A DNA stretch of 64,000 nucleotides. Source: Streptomyces sp. L-9-10. GTDB taxonomy: Bacteria; Actinomycetota; Actinomycetes; Streptomycetales; Streptomycetaceae. Numbering within the stretch: the stretch's first letter is position 1; each line of letters starts with the position of its first letter. The stretch lies in the NCBI RefSeq assembly GCF_004151105.1, contig NZ_PHRF01000095.1, positions 620,001 to 684,000 of the forward strand. The letters are read 5' to 3'. The position numbers and the translations under genes were made by a program. The notes beneath the pieces are model-generated. The model was not told where the DNA came from, ran no database searches, and was given only the letters and a program-made list of their open reading frames with translations. This document shows, one piece after another, positions 9,053 to 17,563 of the stretch.

Positions 9053-10990
9053 TCAGGCCGTCGGCTTGAATGTCGCGAACGCCGTCTCGCGCAGCGTCTC
9101 GCACTCCTCGTCGCTCCACTCGCCCGCCTCGCAGCTGACCATGATCGAGTAGCCGCGCTTGGAGTCGATCTTGAAGCCCCGGTTGAGGACCCTGATCCGC
9201 TCGCCGCTCTGATCGCGCTCGAACTCCCAGTCGGCGACGGTCTTGTAGCCGTTGTAGTCGACCTTCTTGATACCGCGCAGCTTGTAGTTGTCGCTGCTGC
9301 CCCTGACCGCCGACTGGAGTCCCTGCCAGGCGGCCACCGCGTCATCGGTCGGGCTGTCGTTGAAGTCGATCTGGACCCTGGGGAAGTCCCCGTCCTCGCT
9401 GTAGATGCCGCCGGAGTTGGCTCCCGCTATGCCGGTTCTGTGGAACCCCTCGGGCATCGCCATCGAGAAGTGGAAGCGGTCGTCGGTGACCTTGGCGTAG
9501 CCGTCGGGCAGCGCGTCGCCCTTCTTCCCGCCGCCCTCCTTCCCGCCGCCCGAGTCGCCCGGCGAACCGGAACCGGAATTGTCGGTCCCCTGCCCGCTCG
9601 TGGCGGCGGTGTCCCCCTTGCCGTCCCCCTTGCCGTCCCCCGCCGCGCTCGTGCCCGGCGCCGGGCTCTGCCCCTTGCCGTCGCCCGATCCGTCCTTGCC
9701 GGCGGTGGCCCCGGCCGAGGCGGCCGAGGTGTCCTTGCCCTGGCCGTCCCCTGACGCGTCGTCGGAGTTCCCGTTCAGCGCGACGATCAGGACCGTGGAG
9801 ATGAGCGCGAGCGCGGCGACGACCGCGATGATCACCAGCGTGCGCCGGGGCACCACATCGGTGAGCGAGGCGCGCGGCGGCGCGGGCCGCGGCGGCTCCC
9901 CGGGCTCCGGGGCCGGCCGGGCGTCGGACGCGCCGGCCGCCGCGTTCCGTACGGAGCGCAGCGCGCCGCGCACCCGGTCCGCACCCGTCTCCCCGGTGGA
10001 ACCGCGCGCCGACTGCGCGGCCGGGGCGTCGCCCGGCACCGGCGGCAGCGGCACGACGCGGGTCGCGTCCGGCGCCGGTTCCGGAGCGTGCCGGGGCTGC
10101 TCGGGCGCGTCGATGATGTCCTGGAGGAGCGCACGCGCACCCGCGTCGTCGAGCCGCTGCTCGGGGTCCTTGGCGAGCAGCCCGTAGATGACCTCTTCGA
10201 GCGGGCCCGCGTTCTTGGGCGGATCGACCGGCTCGGTCATCACGGCGGTCAGCGTGGCGATGGCGGAGCCCTTGTCGTACGGAGGGCAGCCCTCCACCGA
10301 CGCGTACAGCAGCCCGCCGAGCGACCAGAGGTCGGCCGCGGGTCCCGGCTTGTGGCCGCGGGCGCGCTCCGGCGAGATGTACGAGGGGGCGCCGACGAGC
10401 ATGCCCGTCGAGGTGACCGACGGGTCGCCCTCGACCTGGGCGATACCGAAGTCGGTGAGGACCACGCGCCCGTCCTCGGCGATCAGCACATTGGACGGTT
10501 TCACATCGCGGTGCAGGATGCCCTCGCGGTGCGCGGAGCGCAGCACGTCGAGGACCGCCAGCCCGACCTCGGCCGCCCGCCTGGGCGTCAGCAGCCCGTC
10601 CTCCCGGACGGCTTCGGCGAGCGACTTGCCCTCGACCAGTTCCATGACGATCCAGGGCCGGTCGTCCTCGTCCACGACGTCATAGACCGTCACCGCGCCG
10701 CTGTTGCGGATCCGCGCGATCGCCTTGGCCTCGCGCAGCGTGCGCGTGATCAGCCTGCGCTTCTCGTCCTCGTCGATGCTGGAGGGAAAGCGCAGTTCCT
10801 TCACCGCGACCGTACGGCCGAGCGTCTCGTCGAGCGCCCGCCAGACCGTGCCCATGCCACCGCGCCCGAGCACCCCGTCGAGCCGGTACCTGCCCGCGAG
10901 CAGGCGCCCTTCCGGAGTGCCGTCGGCGCTCTTCCTCGCGTCCTGCTGGGGCTCCTGCGCCGTGTCCCGCGACTGCTCCGACTGCGACAT
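9053..10990 (-). CDS. Membrane-anchored serine/threonine protein kinase (645 aa)
   Basis: First gene of the four-kinase array in the direction of transcription. Active-type motifs are present: LGRGGMG, VAVK lysine 64, HRD 160-162, DFG 180-182 and a recognisable APE. After a Pro/Ala linker comes one membrane helix (about 385-405). A Gly/Asp/Lys/Ser-rich stalk with GDGKGDGKGD repeats follows, then a C-terminal extracytoplasmic domain of about 150 residues with two cysteines near the end. ATG at 10990 was chosen because GAGGGG lies four to five bases upstream; longer in-frame starts to 11227 would overlap the divergent gene at 11151. Its role in signalling to envelope or development is inferred from similar clusters. 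Confidence 0.92.
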   Translation of the reverse strand: MSQSEQSRDTAQEPQQDARKSADGTPEGRLLAGRYRLDGVLGRGGMGTVWRALDETLGRTVAVKELRFPSSIDEDEKRRLITRTLREAKAIARIRNSGAVTVYDVVDEDDRPWIVMELVEGKSLAEAVREDGLLTPRRAAEVGLAVLDVLRSAHREGILHRDVKPSNVLIAEDGRVVLTDFGIAQVEGDPSVTSTGMLVGAPSYISPERARGHKPGPAADLWSLGGLLYASVEGCPPYDKGSAIATLTAVMTEPVDPPKNAGPLEEVIYGLLAKDPEQRLDDAGARALLQDIIDAPEQPRHAPEPAPDATRVVPLPPVPGDAPAAQSARGSTGETGADRVRGALRSVRNAAAGASDARPAPEPGEPPRPAPPRASLTDVVPRRTLVIIAVVAALALISTVLIVALNGNSDDASGDGQGKDTSAASAGATAGKDGSGDGKGQSPAPGTSAAGDGKGDGKGDTAATSGQGTDNSGSGSPGDSGGGKEGGGKKGDALPDGYAKVTDDRFHFSMAMPEGFHRTGIAGANSGGIYSEDGDFPRVQIDFNDSPTDDAVAAWQGLQSAVRGSSDNYKLRGIKKVDYNGYKTVADWEFERDQSGERIRVLNRGFKIDSKRGYSIMVSCEAGEWSDEECETLRETAFATFKPTA

Positions 10991-11150
10991 GCGTCCCCTC
11001 TGCGATCCCTGATCCTGGCCCGCGACTCCACCCGCCCGCACGGTGCCGTAACGCGCCCTGGCAGAGGCTTCATTGTCCCTCACTCCGGGACCGTCACCGC
11101 TCCCGGGTCCGGCGTCCGCCAGGATGGTGCCGGAGGAAGGGATCCCCACC

Positions 11151-12359
11151 ATGCCACTACTCCGGACCCGGTTGACCACCCTGCTGGTCATGAGCCTGTT
11201 CGGTTTGGGCACATGTGTGTCAGACACCGATGTGACGGATGTGCCCGGCGGGGCGGATGTGACCCGTACCGAAGCAGCCCGTCCCGAAGCGACCCGGCCC
11301 GAAGCACCCCGTGCCGCCCCCTCCCTTACGGAGAGACCGCCCGCTTCGTCTCAGCCCTCACACACATCCGCTGTCCTCCCCCTGCTGGTCTCCGACGGCC
11401 GCGCGCCCGGCGCCGCCCTGGTCTCCCGCACGCTCTCCTCCTCCCGCTTCGAGTCCGCCGGCTCCGGAATCCGCCGCACCGACCGGTTCCGGGCCGGCAG
11501 CACCACCAAGACGCTGGTGGCGACGGTCGTCCTCCAACTCGCCGCCGAGGGGCGGCTGCGCCTGTCCGACACCGTCGAACACCATCTGCCGGGGCTGGTC
11601 CGCGGCCACGGCAACAACGGCCGGCTGCTCACCCTGCGCATGCTGCTGAGCCACACCAGCGGGCTGTACGACTACACCGCCGCCGTCTCGGCGCCCGCCC
11701 CCACCACCCCCCGGGCGGCGCTCCGTATCGCGCTCACGCGCGCACCGGCGCCGCTCGGCTCGTATCGGTACTCCAATACGGATTACGTCCTGCTCGGCCT
11801 CGTCGTCAAGAAGGTGACGGGCCGTTCGTACGCGGACGAGGCCAGGGACCGCATCATCGTTCCCCTCGGCCTCACCGGCACCTCCTTCCCCGGCGACCGG
11901 ACCACGCTTCCCTCCCCGCACGGCCGCGCGTACACCCGGGATCCGGACTCCGGCGGCGCCCGGCGCGATGTCACCGAGCTCGACCCGCGTCCGGCGGGCG
12001 CGGCCGGTGAGCTGATCTCCACGCTCGACGACCTCGACCGCTTCTACTCCGCCCTGCTCGGCGGCCGGCTGCTCGCCGCGCCCCAGTCGCGCGAGCTGCT
12101 GGACACCACCGCCGCGCACGGCGCCTACGGCCTGGGCATCTACCCGCAGCGGCTCTCCTGCGGTCTCACCGTCTGGGGCCACAACGGCCGGATCTCCGGC
12201 AGTTACGTCCGTACGGCCACCACCGCCGACGGCCGACGCACCCTCACCTTCCGCGTCAACACGGACGCGATCCCGGACGAATCACTCGAATCGATCGAAC
12301 AGACCCTGCTGGACGCGGAGTTCTGCCGTTCCGGAAAGGCCCCTCGGACTCGACCCTGA
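11151..12359 (+). CDS. Serine beta-lactamase/DD-peptidase-fold protein (402 aa)
   Basis: Secreted serine hydrolase of the class C beta-lactamase / D-alanyl-D-alanine carboxypeptidase fold. An N-terminal hydrophobic signal (LLRTRLTTLLVMSLFGLG) is followed by a cysteine, so the protein may be lipidated, although the lipobox is poor. The catalytic triad of motifs is complete: SxxK in GSTTK, YxN in YSN and HxG in HNG. ATG at 11151 has GGAGGAAGG upstream, which favours it over the earlier in-frame starts. It is transcribed away from the kinase array across a shared 160-bp promoter region, which suggests, without proof, a link to envelope signalling. Peptidase, esterase or beta-lactamase activity cannot be told apart from sequence alone. 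Confidence 0.88.
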   Translation: MPLLRTRLTTLLVMSLFGLGTCVSDTDVTDVPGGADVTRTEAARPEATRPEAPRAAPSLTERPPASSQPSHTSAVLPLLVSDGRAPGAALVSRTLSSSRFESAGSGIRRTDRFRAGSTTKTLVATVVLQLAAEGRLRLSDTVEHHLPGLVRGHGNNGRLLTLRMLLSHTSGLYDYTAAVSAPAPTTPRAALRIALTRAPAPLGSYRYSNTDYVLLGLVVKKVTGRSYADEARDRIIVPLGLTGTSFPGDRTTLPSPHGRAYTRDPDSGGARRDVTELDPRPAGAAGELISTLDDLDRFYSALLGGRLLAAPQSRELLDTTAAHGAYGLGIYPQRLSCGLTVWGHNGRISGSYVRTATTADGRRTLTFRVNTDAIPDESLESIEQTLLDAEFCRSGKAPRTRP

Positions 12360-12365
12360 GGGGCC
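12338..12365. terminator. Hairpin between convergent genes
   Basis: GGCCCCTC (12338-12345) and GAGGGGCC (12358-12365) form a perfect 8-bp stem around a 12-nt loop. It overlaps the stop codon of the beta-lactamase-fold gene and lies 28 bp from the glpD stop. There is no T-tract, as is common for Streptomyces terminators, and it could serve both strands. Confidence 0.5.
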
Positions 12366-12393
12366 CCTCCGGCCGCGCACCGGCCACGGCGCG

Positions 12394-14115
12394 TCAGATC
12401 GGCACGATGTCCGGCGCGCCGAGCCGCGCCGCGTCCGCCGTCTGGTCGTCCGGCTGCCGCTGCGACTCCCGCTCCGCCTCCACCCGCTTCTCGTAGTGCT
12501 CGACCTCCCGCTCGATCCGGTCCTTGTCCCAGCCGAGGACGGGCGCCATCAGCTCCGCGCACTCCCGGGCGCTGCGGGTGCCCCGGTCGAACGTCTCGAT
12601 GGAGATCCGCGTACGCCGGGTCAGTACGTCGTCGAGATGGCGCGCCCCTTCGTGCGAGGCCGCGTAGACGATCTCGGCGCGCAGGTAGTCGTCGGCGGCG
12701 GCCAGCGGCTGACCGAGGCCAGGGTCCGCGGCGATCAGTTCGAGCAGCTCCTCGACGAGCGTCCCGTACCTGTTCAGCAGATGCTCCACCCGGGCGACAT
12801 GGATCCCGGTCCGCGCGGCCATCCTCGCCCGCGCGTTCCACAGCGCGTGATAGCCCTCGGCGCCGAGCAGCGGCACGTCCTCGGTGACGCACTCCGCCAC
12901 CCGCTGGTCGAGGCCGTGCACCGCCTCGTCCACCGCGTCCTTGGCCATCACCCGGTATGTCGTGTACTTGCCGCCGGCGACGACCACCATGCCGGGCACC
13001 GGATGGGCGACCGTGTGCTCGCGCGACAGCTTGCTCGTGGCGTCCGACTCCCCGGCGAGCAGCGGGCGCAGCCCCGCGTAGACGCCCTGTACGTCGTCCC
13101 TGCTCAGCGGCGTGTGCAGCACCGAGTTCACGTGTTCGAGGAGATAGTCGATATCGGCGCTGGAGGCCGCCGGATGGGCCTTGTCCAGATCCCAGTCCGT
13201 GTCCGTGGTGCCCACGATCCAGTGCCGGCCCCAGGGGATGACGAACAGCACCGACTTCTCGGTCCGCAGGATCAGCCCCGTCGACGAGTGGATCCGGTCC
13301 TTGGGCACGACCAGATGGATGCCCTTGGAGGCCCGGACGTGGAACTGCCCGCGCTCGGCGATGAGGGCCTGGGTGTCGTCCGTCCAGACCCCGGTGGCGT
13401 TGACGACCTGCTTGGCCCGGATCTCGTACTCCCCGGCCCCTTCCCCGTGCGCGCTCTCCACGTCCCGCACCCGCGCCCCGACGACCCGCTCCCCCTCCCG
13501 CAGGAAGCCTATGACCCGCGCCCGGCCGGCCACATGCGCGCCGTAGGTCGCGGCCGTGCGCACCAGCGTGGCCACATAGCGCGCGTCGTCCATCTGCGCG
13601 TCGTAGTACTGCAACGCCCCGACCAGCGAGTCCTTCTTGAGGCAGGGCGCCACCCGCAGCGCGTTGCGCCGGGAGAGATGGCGGTGGACCGGCAGCCCGC
13701 GTCCATGCCCGGACGAGACGGACATCGCGTCGTACAGCGCGACGCCCGAGCCGGCGTAGAGCCGCTCCCAGCCCTTGTGCTGCAAGGGGTAGAGGAACGG
13801 CACCGGCTTCACCAGATGGGGAGCCAGCTTCTCCAGCAGCAGCCCGCGTTCTTTGAGGGCTTCGCGTACGAGCGCGAAGTCGAGCATCTCCAGATAGCGC
13901 AGGCCGCCGTGGATCAGCTTGCTCGACCGGCTGGAGGTGCCGGACGCCCAGTCCCGCGCCTCGACGAGGCCGGTCGCGAGACCTCGGGTCACGGCATCGA
14001 GGGCGGTCCCCGCGCCGACCACGCCCGCGCCCACTACCAGTACGTCCAGTTCACGCTCGGCCATCGCCGCGAGCGCCTGGCCGCGCTCCGCAGGTCCCAG
14101 TGTCGCTGTTCTCAC
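12394..14115 (-). CDS. glpD: Aerobic glycerol-3-phosphate dehydrogenase
   Basis: FAD-dependent sn-glycerol-3-phosphate dehydrogenase (573 aa), a membrane-associated enzyme that oxidises glycerol 3-phosphate to dihydroxyacetone phosphate and passes electrons to quinone. The Rossmann motif VVGAGVVGAG is at about residues 27-36, and the family block SSRSSKLIHGGLRYLE follows. The active-site region and C-terminal domain are full length. GTG at 14115 is preceded by GGGAGG at five bases. No glpF or glpK lies beside it, so it appears to stand apart from a glycerol uptake operon. It converges with the beta-lactamase-fold gene and is divergent from the dehydrogenase homologue at 14359. Confidence 0.95.
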   Translation of the reverse strand: MRTATLGPAERGQALAAMAERELDVLVVGAGVVGAGTALDAVTRGLATGLVEARDWASGTSSRSSKLIHGGLRYLEMLDFALVREALKERGLLLEKLAPHLVKPVPFLYPLQHKGWERLYAGSGVALYDAMSVSSGHGRGLPVHRHLSRRNALRVAPCLKKDSLVGALQYYDAQMDDARYVATLVRTAATYGAHVAGRARVIGFLREGERVVGARVRDVESAHGEGAGEYEIRAKQVVNATGVWTDDTQALIAERGQFHVRASKGIHLVVPKDRIHSSTGLILRTEKSVLFVIPWGRHWIVGTTDTDWDLDKAHPAASSADIDYLLEHVNSVLHTPLSRDDVQGVYAGLRPLLAGESDATSKLSREHTVAHPVPGMVVVAGGKYTTYRVMAKDAVDEAVHGLDQRVAECVTEDVPLLGAEGYHALWNARARMAARTGIHVARVEHLLNRYGTLVEELLELIAADPGLGQPLAAADDYLRAEIVYAASHEGARHLDDVLTRRTRISIETFDRGTRSARECAELMAPVLGWDKDRIEREVEHYEKRVEAERESQRQPDDQTADAARLGAPDIVPI

Positions 14116-14193
14116 CGCTGCCTCCCGTCGTCCCCCGTGTGGTCGGGCTCACACCATCGATTCTGTCCGCACTCCACGACTTCAGCCACCGCC

Positions 14194-14330
14194 TGTGGAT
14201 AACACCGGTCACACAGCTGTCGACGAATGACGCCATCCCTTGCGCGAAACGGACTTCCCCGGCCACGCCATGCCACATAACGGTCATATTTACGCCTAGT
14301 CTGACATTGCGCGTGCCCATTCTGTCCACA
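14194..14330. other. DnaA-box-like sequences in the glpD upstream region
   Basis: The reverse complement of 14194-14202 is TTATCCACA, a perfect classical DnaA box. CTGTCCACA at 14322-14330 differs by one base from TTGTCCACA, the box favoured in Streptomyces, and CTGTCCACT follows at about 14344-14352. All lie in the 243-bp gap between glpD and the nucleotide-sugar dehydrogenase homologue. With few boxes they do not make an origin; isolated DnaA sites can regulate nearby genes or titrate DnaA. They may also be chance. Confidence 0.3.
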
Positions 14331-14358
14331 GGGCTTGCGTTCTCTGTCCACTCCGGCT

Positions 14359-15642
14359 ATGGGAAGGGCGGTCATCGCCGTGCCCGCAGATCTCGCCGTC
14401 ATCGGACTCGGTCATCTCGGCCTGCCCCTCGCCCAGGCCGCCGTGGCCGCCGGTATCGACACCATCGGCTACGACACCGACCCCCGGCCCGTCGCGGAGC
14501 TGGCCGCCGGCCATTCCCCGGTCGACGGACCGCTCACCGCCTCGGACGTACGCCGGATGCTCTCGGGGGGCTTCCGGCCGACCACCAACCCGACCGATCT
14601 CGGCCGGGTCCGTACCGCCGTGATCTGCGCGCCCTCCCCGCTCGGCGCCGACCGCACGCCCGATCTGACCGCGATCGGCGACGCGGCCCGCGCGCTGGCC
14701 GCCCGGCTGCGCCCGCACACCACCGTCCTGCTGGAATCACCCGTCGCGCCCGGCACCACCGAGGGCTTCCTCCGCACCGTCCTGGAAGAGGGCTCCGGAC
14801 TGCGCGCCGGACGCGACTTCCATCTCGCGTACTCCCCCGGCCGGCTCGACCCCGGCAACCGCACCCACGGCATCGCCAACACCCCCAAGGTCATCGGCGG
14901 GCTCACCCCCGCCTGCACCGAATCGGCGGCGGCCTTCTACAGCCGCCTCACCGACAAGGTCGTCAGGGCGCGCGGCCCGCGCGAGGCCGAGACCGTCAAG
15001 CTCCTCGAAACCAACTTCCGGCACGTCAACATCGCCCTGGTCAACGAGATGGCCGTGCTCTGCCACGACCTCGGCGTCGACCTCTGGGACGTCATCCGCT
15101 GCGCCGAGACCAAGCCCTTCGGCTTCCAGGCCTTCCGGCCGGGCCCCGGCGTCGGCGGCCACGGCGTACCGCTGGACCCCAGCTATCTGCCGCACGCGGG
15201 CCGCACCCCGGGCCATCCGCTGCGGATGGTCGGCCTCGCCCAGGAGATCAACTCCCGGATGCCGCAGTACGTCATCCAGCGCGGCGCCACCCTCCTCAAC
15301 GAGCACGGCAAGTCCGCCCGCGGCGCCCGCGTCCTGCTCCTCGGCGTCACCTACAAGCCCGACCTCGCCGACCAGGAGAGCTCACCGGCCACCGAGATCG
15401 CCTGCCGGCTGATGGATCTGGGCGCCGTCGTCAGTTACCACGATCCGTACGTCCCGGACTGGCGCGTACGCGAACTCCCCGTGCCGCGCGCGGACTCGCT
15501 CTACGAGGCCGCCGCCGACGCGGACCTGACCGTGCTGCTCCAGCACCACCGCACCTACGACCTCCAAGGTCTGGCGGTCAAGGCGCAGTTGCTGCTGGAC
15601 ACCCGAGGAGCGAGCCCGGCGGGCGCCGCGTACCGCCTGTGA
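14359..15642 (+). CDS. Nucleotide-sugar dehydrogenase homologue lacking the catalytic cysteine
   Basis: Member of the UDP-glucose/UDP-ManNAc dehydrogenase family (427 aa), which normally oxidises a sugar C6 alcohol to an acid with two NAD+. The NAD-binding GLGHLGLP is at the N-terminus, the central helix has the expected LLETNFRHVNIALVNE, and the C-terminal UDP-binding domain is present. The active-site loop reads GVGGHGVPLDP where active members have a cysteine (GGHCxPxDP); the substituted Gly is residue 269 (codon 15163-15165). Activity is therefore doubtful. ATG at 14359 has no clear ribosome binding site; GTG at 14380 with GGAAGGG eleven bases upstream is an alternative. No glycan operon lies nearby. 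Confidence 0.85.
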   Translation: MGRAVIAVPADLAVIGLGHLGLPLAQAAVAAGIDTIGYDTDPRPVAELAAGHSPVDGPLTASDVRRMLSGGFRPTTNPTDLGRVRTAVICAPSPLGADRTPDLTAIGDAARALAARLRPHTTVLLESPVAPGTTEGFLRTVLEEGSGLRAGRDFHLAYSPGRLDPGNRTHGIANTPKVIGGLTPACTESAAAFYSRLTDKVVRARGPREAETVKLLETNFRHVNIALVNEMAVLCHDLGVDLWDVIRCAETKPFGFQAFRPGPGVGGHGVPLDPSYLPHAGRTPGHPLRMVGLAQEINSRMPQYVIQRGATLLNEHGKSARGARVLLLGVTYKPDLADQESSPATEIACRLMDLGAVVSYHDPYVPDWRVRELPVPRADSLYEAAADADLTVLLQHHRTYDLQGLAVKAQLLLDTRGASPAGAAYRL

Positions 15643-15736
15643 ATCCGGTACGGGAATGTCCGACCTGACTGCTACTGTCCAGGGCCATCGAGCGCAGGTC
15701 ATGCGCACGACACTTTCCCTGGGGGGGATCTTCAGC

Positions 15737-16231
15737 ATGAGTCAGTCCGTTCCACCACCCGGCAACCCCTTCGCCGGCGGCGCCGTCCCGCCCGGCCCGT
15801 ACACCCCGCCCCCGCCGCCCGCGCCCGCGCGCGACAACCTCGCGCTCGGTCTGGTGGCGGCCCTGGTCGCCGCACTCGTCGCCGGCGGGGTCTACGGCGG
15901 GATCGCCGGGGCCATCGAGCGCGAGATCGGCTTCGCCGCCATCGGTGTCGGCTTCCTGACCGGGTTCGCCGCGGGCAAGGTCGGCGGGTCCAACCCCGTA
16001 CTGCCGGTCGTCGGCGCCGTCCTGTCCCTGGGCGCGGTCTACCTGGGCCAGCTCCTCGGCATCGCGATCATCGTCGCCAAGGAACTGAACGTGTCCACGA
16101 CGGACGTCTTCCTCGACAACTTCGGTCTGCTGACCGAGGCGTGGAACGAGGGCAAGGACGTCATGACGTTCCTGTTCTTCGCGCTCGCCGCCTTCGCGGC
16201 CTTCTCGGGCGCCAAGAAGGCCGCCGAATAA
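15737..16231 (+). CDS. Small integral membrane protein of unknown function (164 aa)
   Basis: I do not recognise a family with a known function. The first 35 residues are Pro/Gly-rich (NPFAGG, PPPPPAPA) and probably cytoplasmic. Hydrophobic segments follow at about 37-60, 68-85, 90-112 and near the C-terminus (FLFFALAAFAAFSGA), giving three or four membrane helices with many small residues. ATG at 15737 has a run of seven G nine bases upstream. It lies 94 bp after the dehydrogenase homologue and ends at a strong shared terminator before guaB3. The Pro-rich head and glycine-rich helices resemble other small actinobacterial membrane proteins. Confidence 0.75.
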   Translation: MSQSVPPPGNPFAGGAVPPGPYTPPPPPAPARDNLALGLVAALVAALVAGGVYGGIAGAIEREIGFAAIGVGFLTGFAAGKVGGSNPVLPVVGAVLSLGAVYLGQLLGIAIIVAKELNVSTTDVFLDNFGLLTEAWNEGKDVMTFLFFALAAFAAFSGAKKAAE

Positions 16232-16280
16232 GGGCGGTCGGACACGACGGCCCCTCACGACACCGCACGCGACAGCGAGA

Positions 16281-16311
16281 TGCCCCGGACCGCGCGACGC
16301 GGCCCGGGGCA
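16281..16311. terminator. Bidirectional hairpin between convergent genes
   Basis: TGCCCCGGACCGCG (16281-16294) pairs with CGCGGCCCGGGGCA (16298-16311) around a CGA loop: 14 positions with a single A/C mismatch. It lies between the stop of the membrane protein gene and the guaB3 stop, so it can terminate both. There is no T-tract. Confidence 0.7.
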
Positions 16312-16337
16312 CTTCCGCTTCACGCGCCCGGCGATCC

Positions 16338-17462
16338 TCAGCGGCGGTGCTGCGAGTCCGCCACCGTCACCTCGACGCGCTGGAACTCCTTCAGCTCGCT
16401 GTAGCCCGTCGTCGCCATGGCCCGCCGCAGCGCGCCGAAGAAGTTCATCGACCCGTCCGGGATGCGCGAGGGGCCCGTCAGGACCTCCTCCGTCGTCCCG
16501 ACGATGCCCAGATCCACCAGCTTGCCGCGCGGCACGTCCTCGTGGACCGCCTCCATGCCCCAGTGGCGTCCCTTGCCCGGCGCGTCCGTCGCCCGCGCCA
16601 GCGGCGAGCCGATCATCACCGAGTCCGCGCCGCACGCGATCGCCTTGGGCAGATCGCCCGACCAGCCGACCCCGCCGTCCGCGATGACATGCACGTACCG
16701 GCCGCCGGACTCGTCCATGTAGTCCCGGCGGGCCGCCGCCACATCCGCGACGGCGGTCGCCATCGGGACCTGGATGCCCAGCACATTGCGGGTGGTGTGC
16801 GCGGCGCCGCCGCCGAAGCCGACGAGCACGCCCGCCGCGCCCGTACGCATCAGATGCAGGGCCGCGGTGTACGTGGCGCAGCCGCCGACGATGACCGGCA
16901 CGTCCAGCTCGTAGATGAACTGCTTCAGGTTCAGCGGCTCCGCGGCCCCCGACACATGCTCGGCGGAGACCGTCGTACCCCGGATGACGAAGATGTCGAC
17001 CCCGGCGTCCACCACGGCCTTGGAGAACTGGGCGGTGCGCTGCGGCGAGAGCGCGGCCGCCGTGACCACGCCCGAGTCCCGCACCTCCTTGATGCGCTGC
17101 CCGATCAGCTCTTCCTTGATCGGCTCGGCGTAGATCTCCTGGAGCCTGCGGTTGGCGGTCGCCTCCTCAAGACCGGCGATCTCGTCGAGCAGCGGCTCCG
17201 GGTCCTCGTACCGGGTCCACAGACCCTCCAGGTTGAGCACCCCCAGACCGCCCATCTCGCCGATCCGGATCGCGGTCCGCGGGGAGACGACGGAGTCCAT
17301 GGGTGCGGCCAGGAACGGCAGCTCGAACCGGTAGGCGTCGATCTGCCAGGCGATCGAGACCTCCTTCGGGTCCCGGGTGCGCCGGCTCGGGACGACGGCG
17401 ATGTCGTCGAACGCGTACGCCCTGCGGCCGCGCTTGCCGCGCCCGATCTCGATCTCAGTCAC
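16338..17462 (-). CDS. guaB3: GuaB3, IMP dehydrogenase/GMP reductase family protein
   Basis: TIM-barrel protein (374 aa) of the IMPDH/GMPR family, the actinobacterial GuaB3 type found next to guaB in Mycobacterium too. It lacks the CBS domains that GuaB carries. The catalytic loop reads FGGGAAHTTR, so the position of the IMPDH catalytic cysteine (GPGSICTTR in the neighbour) is His222. The phosphate-binding region IADGGVGWSGD and a C-terminal NFFGALRRAM segment are present. Without the cysteine, standard IMPDH or GMPR chemistry is not expected, so the function is open; a regulatory partner of GuaB is one possibility. GTG at 17462 lies about 100 bp after guaB with a strong terminator between. 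Confidence 0.9.
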   Translation of the reverse strand: MTEIEIGRGKRGRRAYAFDDIAVVPSRRTRDPKEVSIAWQIDAYRFELPFLAAPMDSVVSPRTAIRIGEMGGLGVLNLEGLWTRYEDPEPLLDEIAGLEEATANRRLQEIYAEPIKEELIGQRIKEVRDSGVVTAAALSPQRTAQFSKAVVDAGVDIFVIRGTTVSAEHVSGAAEPLNLKQFIYELDVPVIVGGCATYTAALHLMRTGAAGVLVGFGGGAAHTTRNVLGIQVPMATAVADVAAARRDYMDESGGRYVHVIADGGVGWSGDLPKAIACGADSVMIGSPLARATDAPGKGRHWGMEAVHEDVPRGKLVDLGIVGTTEEVLTGPSRIPDGSMNFFGALRRAMATTGYSELKEFQRVEVTVADSQHRR

Positions 17463-17512
17463 GATGTGTGGCCTTTCCCTCTACGTCTGCCCGTCCAGTA
17501 TCCCCGACGCGC

Positions 17513-17553
17513 CCGTGAGGGGCGGTCCCGGAATCCGGGGCCGCCCCTCACGG
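17513..17553 (-). terminator. Long-stem terminator downstream of guaB
   Basis: 17513-17531 pairs with 17535-17553 around the loop AAT. The outer 13 bp are CCGTGAGGGGCGG/CCGCCCCTCACGG and the inner 5 bp CCCGG/CCGGG, joined by one T-G pair. It begins 11 bp after the guaB stop. There is no T-tract, but such a 19-bp GC stem is a typical Streptomyces terminator. Some read-through into guaB3 is possible. Confidence 0.75.
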
Positions 17554-17563
17554 AAGCGCTCGT

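Noticed and set aside
11151..12359. Calling the serine hydrolase an antibiotic resistance beta-lactamase
   Set aside because: The motifs fit the whole fold family, including DD-peptidases and esterases; nothing distinguishes a true beta-lactamase.
14194..14352. A replication origin at the DnaA-like boxes
   Set aside because: Only one perfect box and two partial ones are present, there is no AT-rich region, and dnaA, dnaN and rpmH are not nearby.
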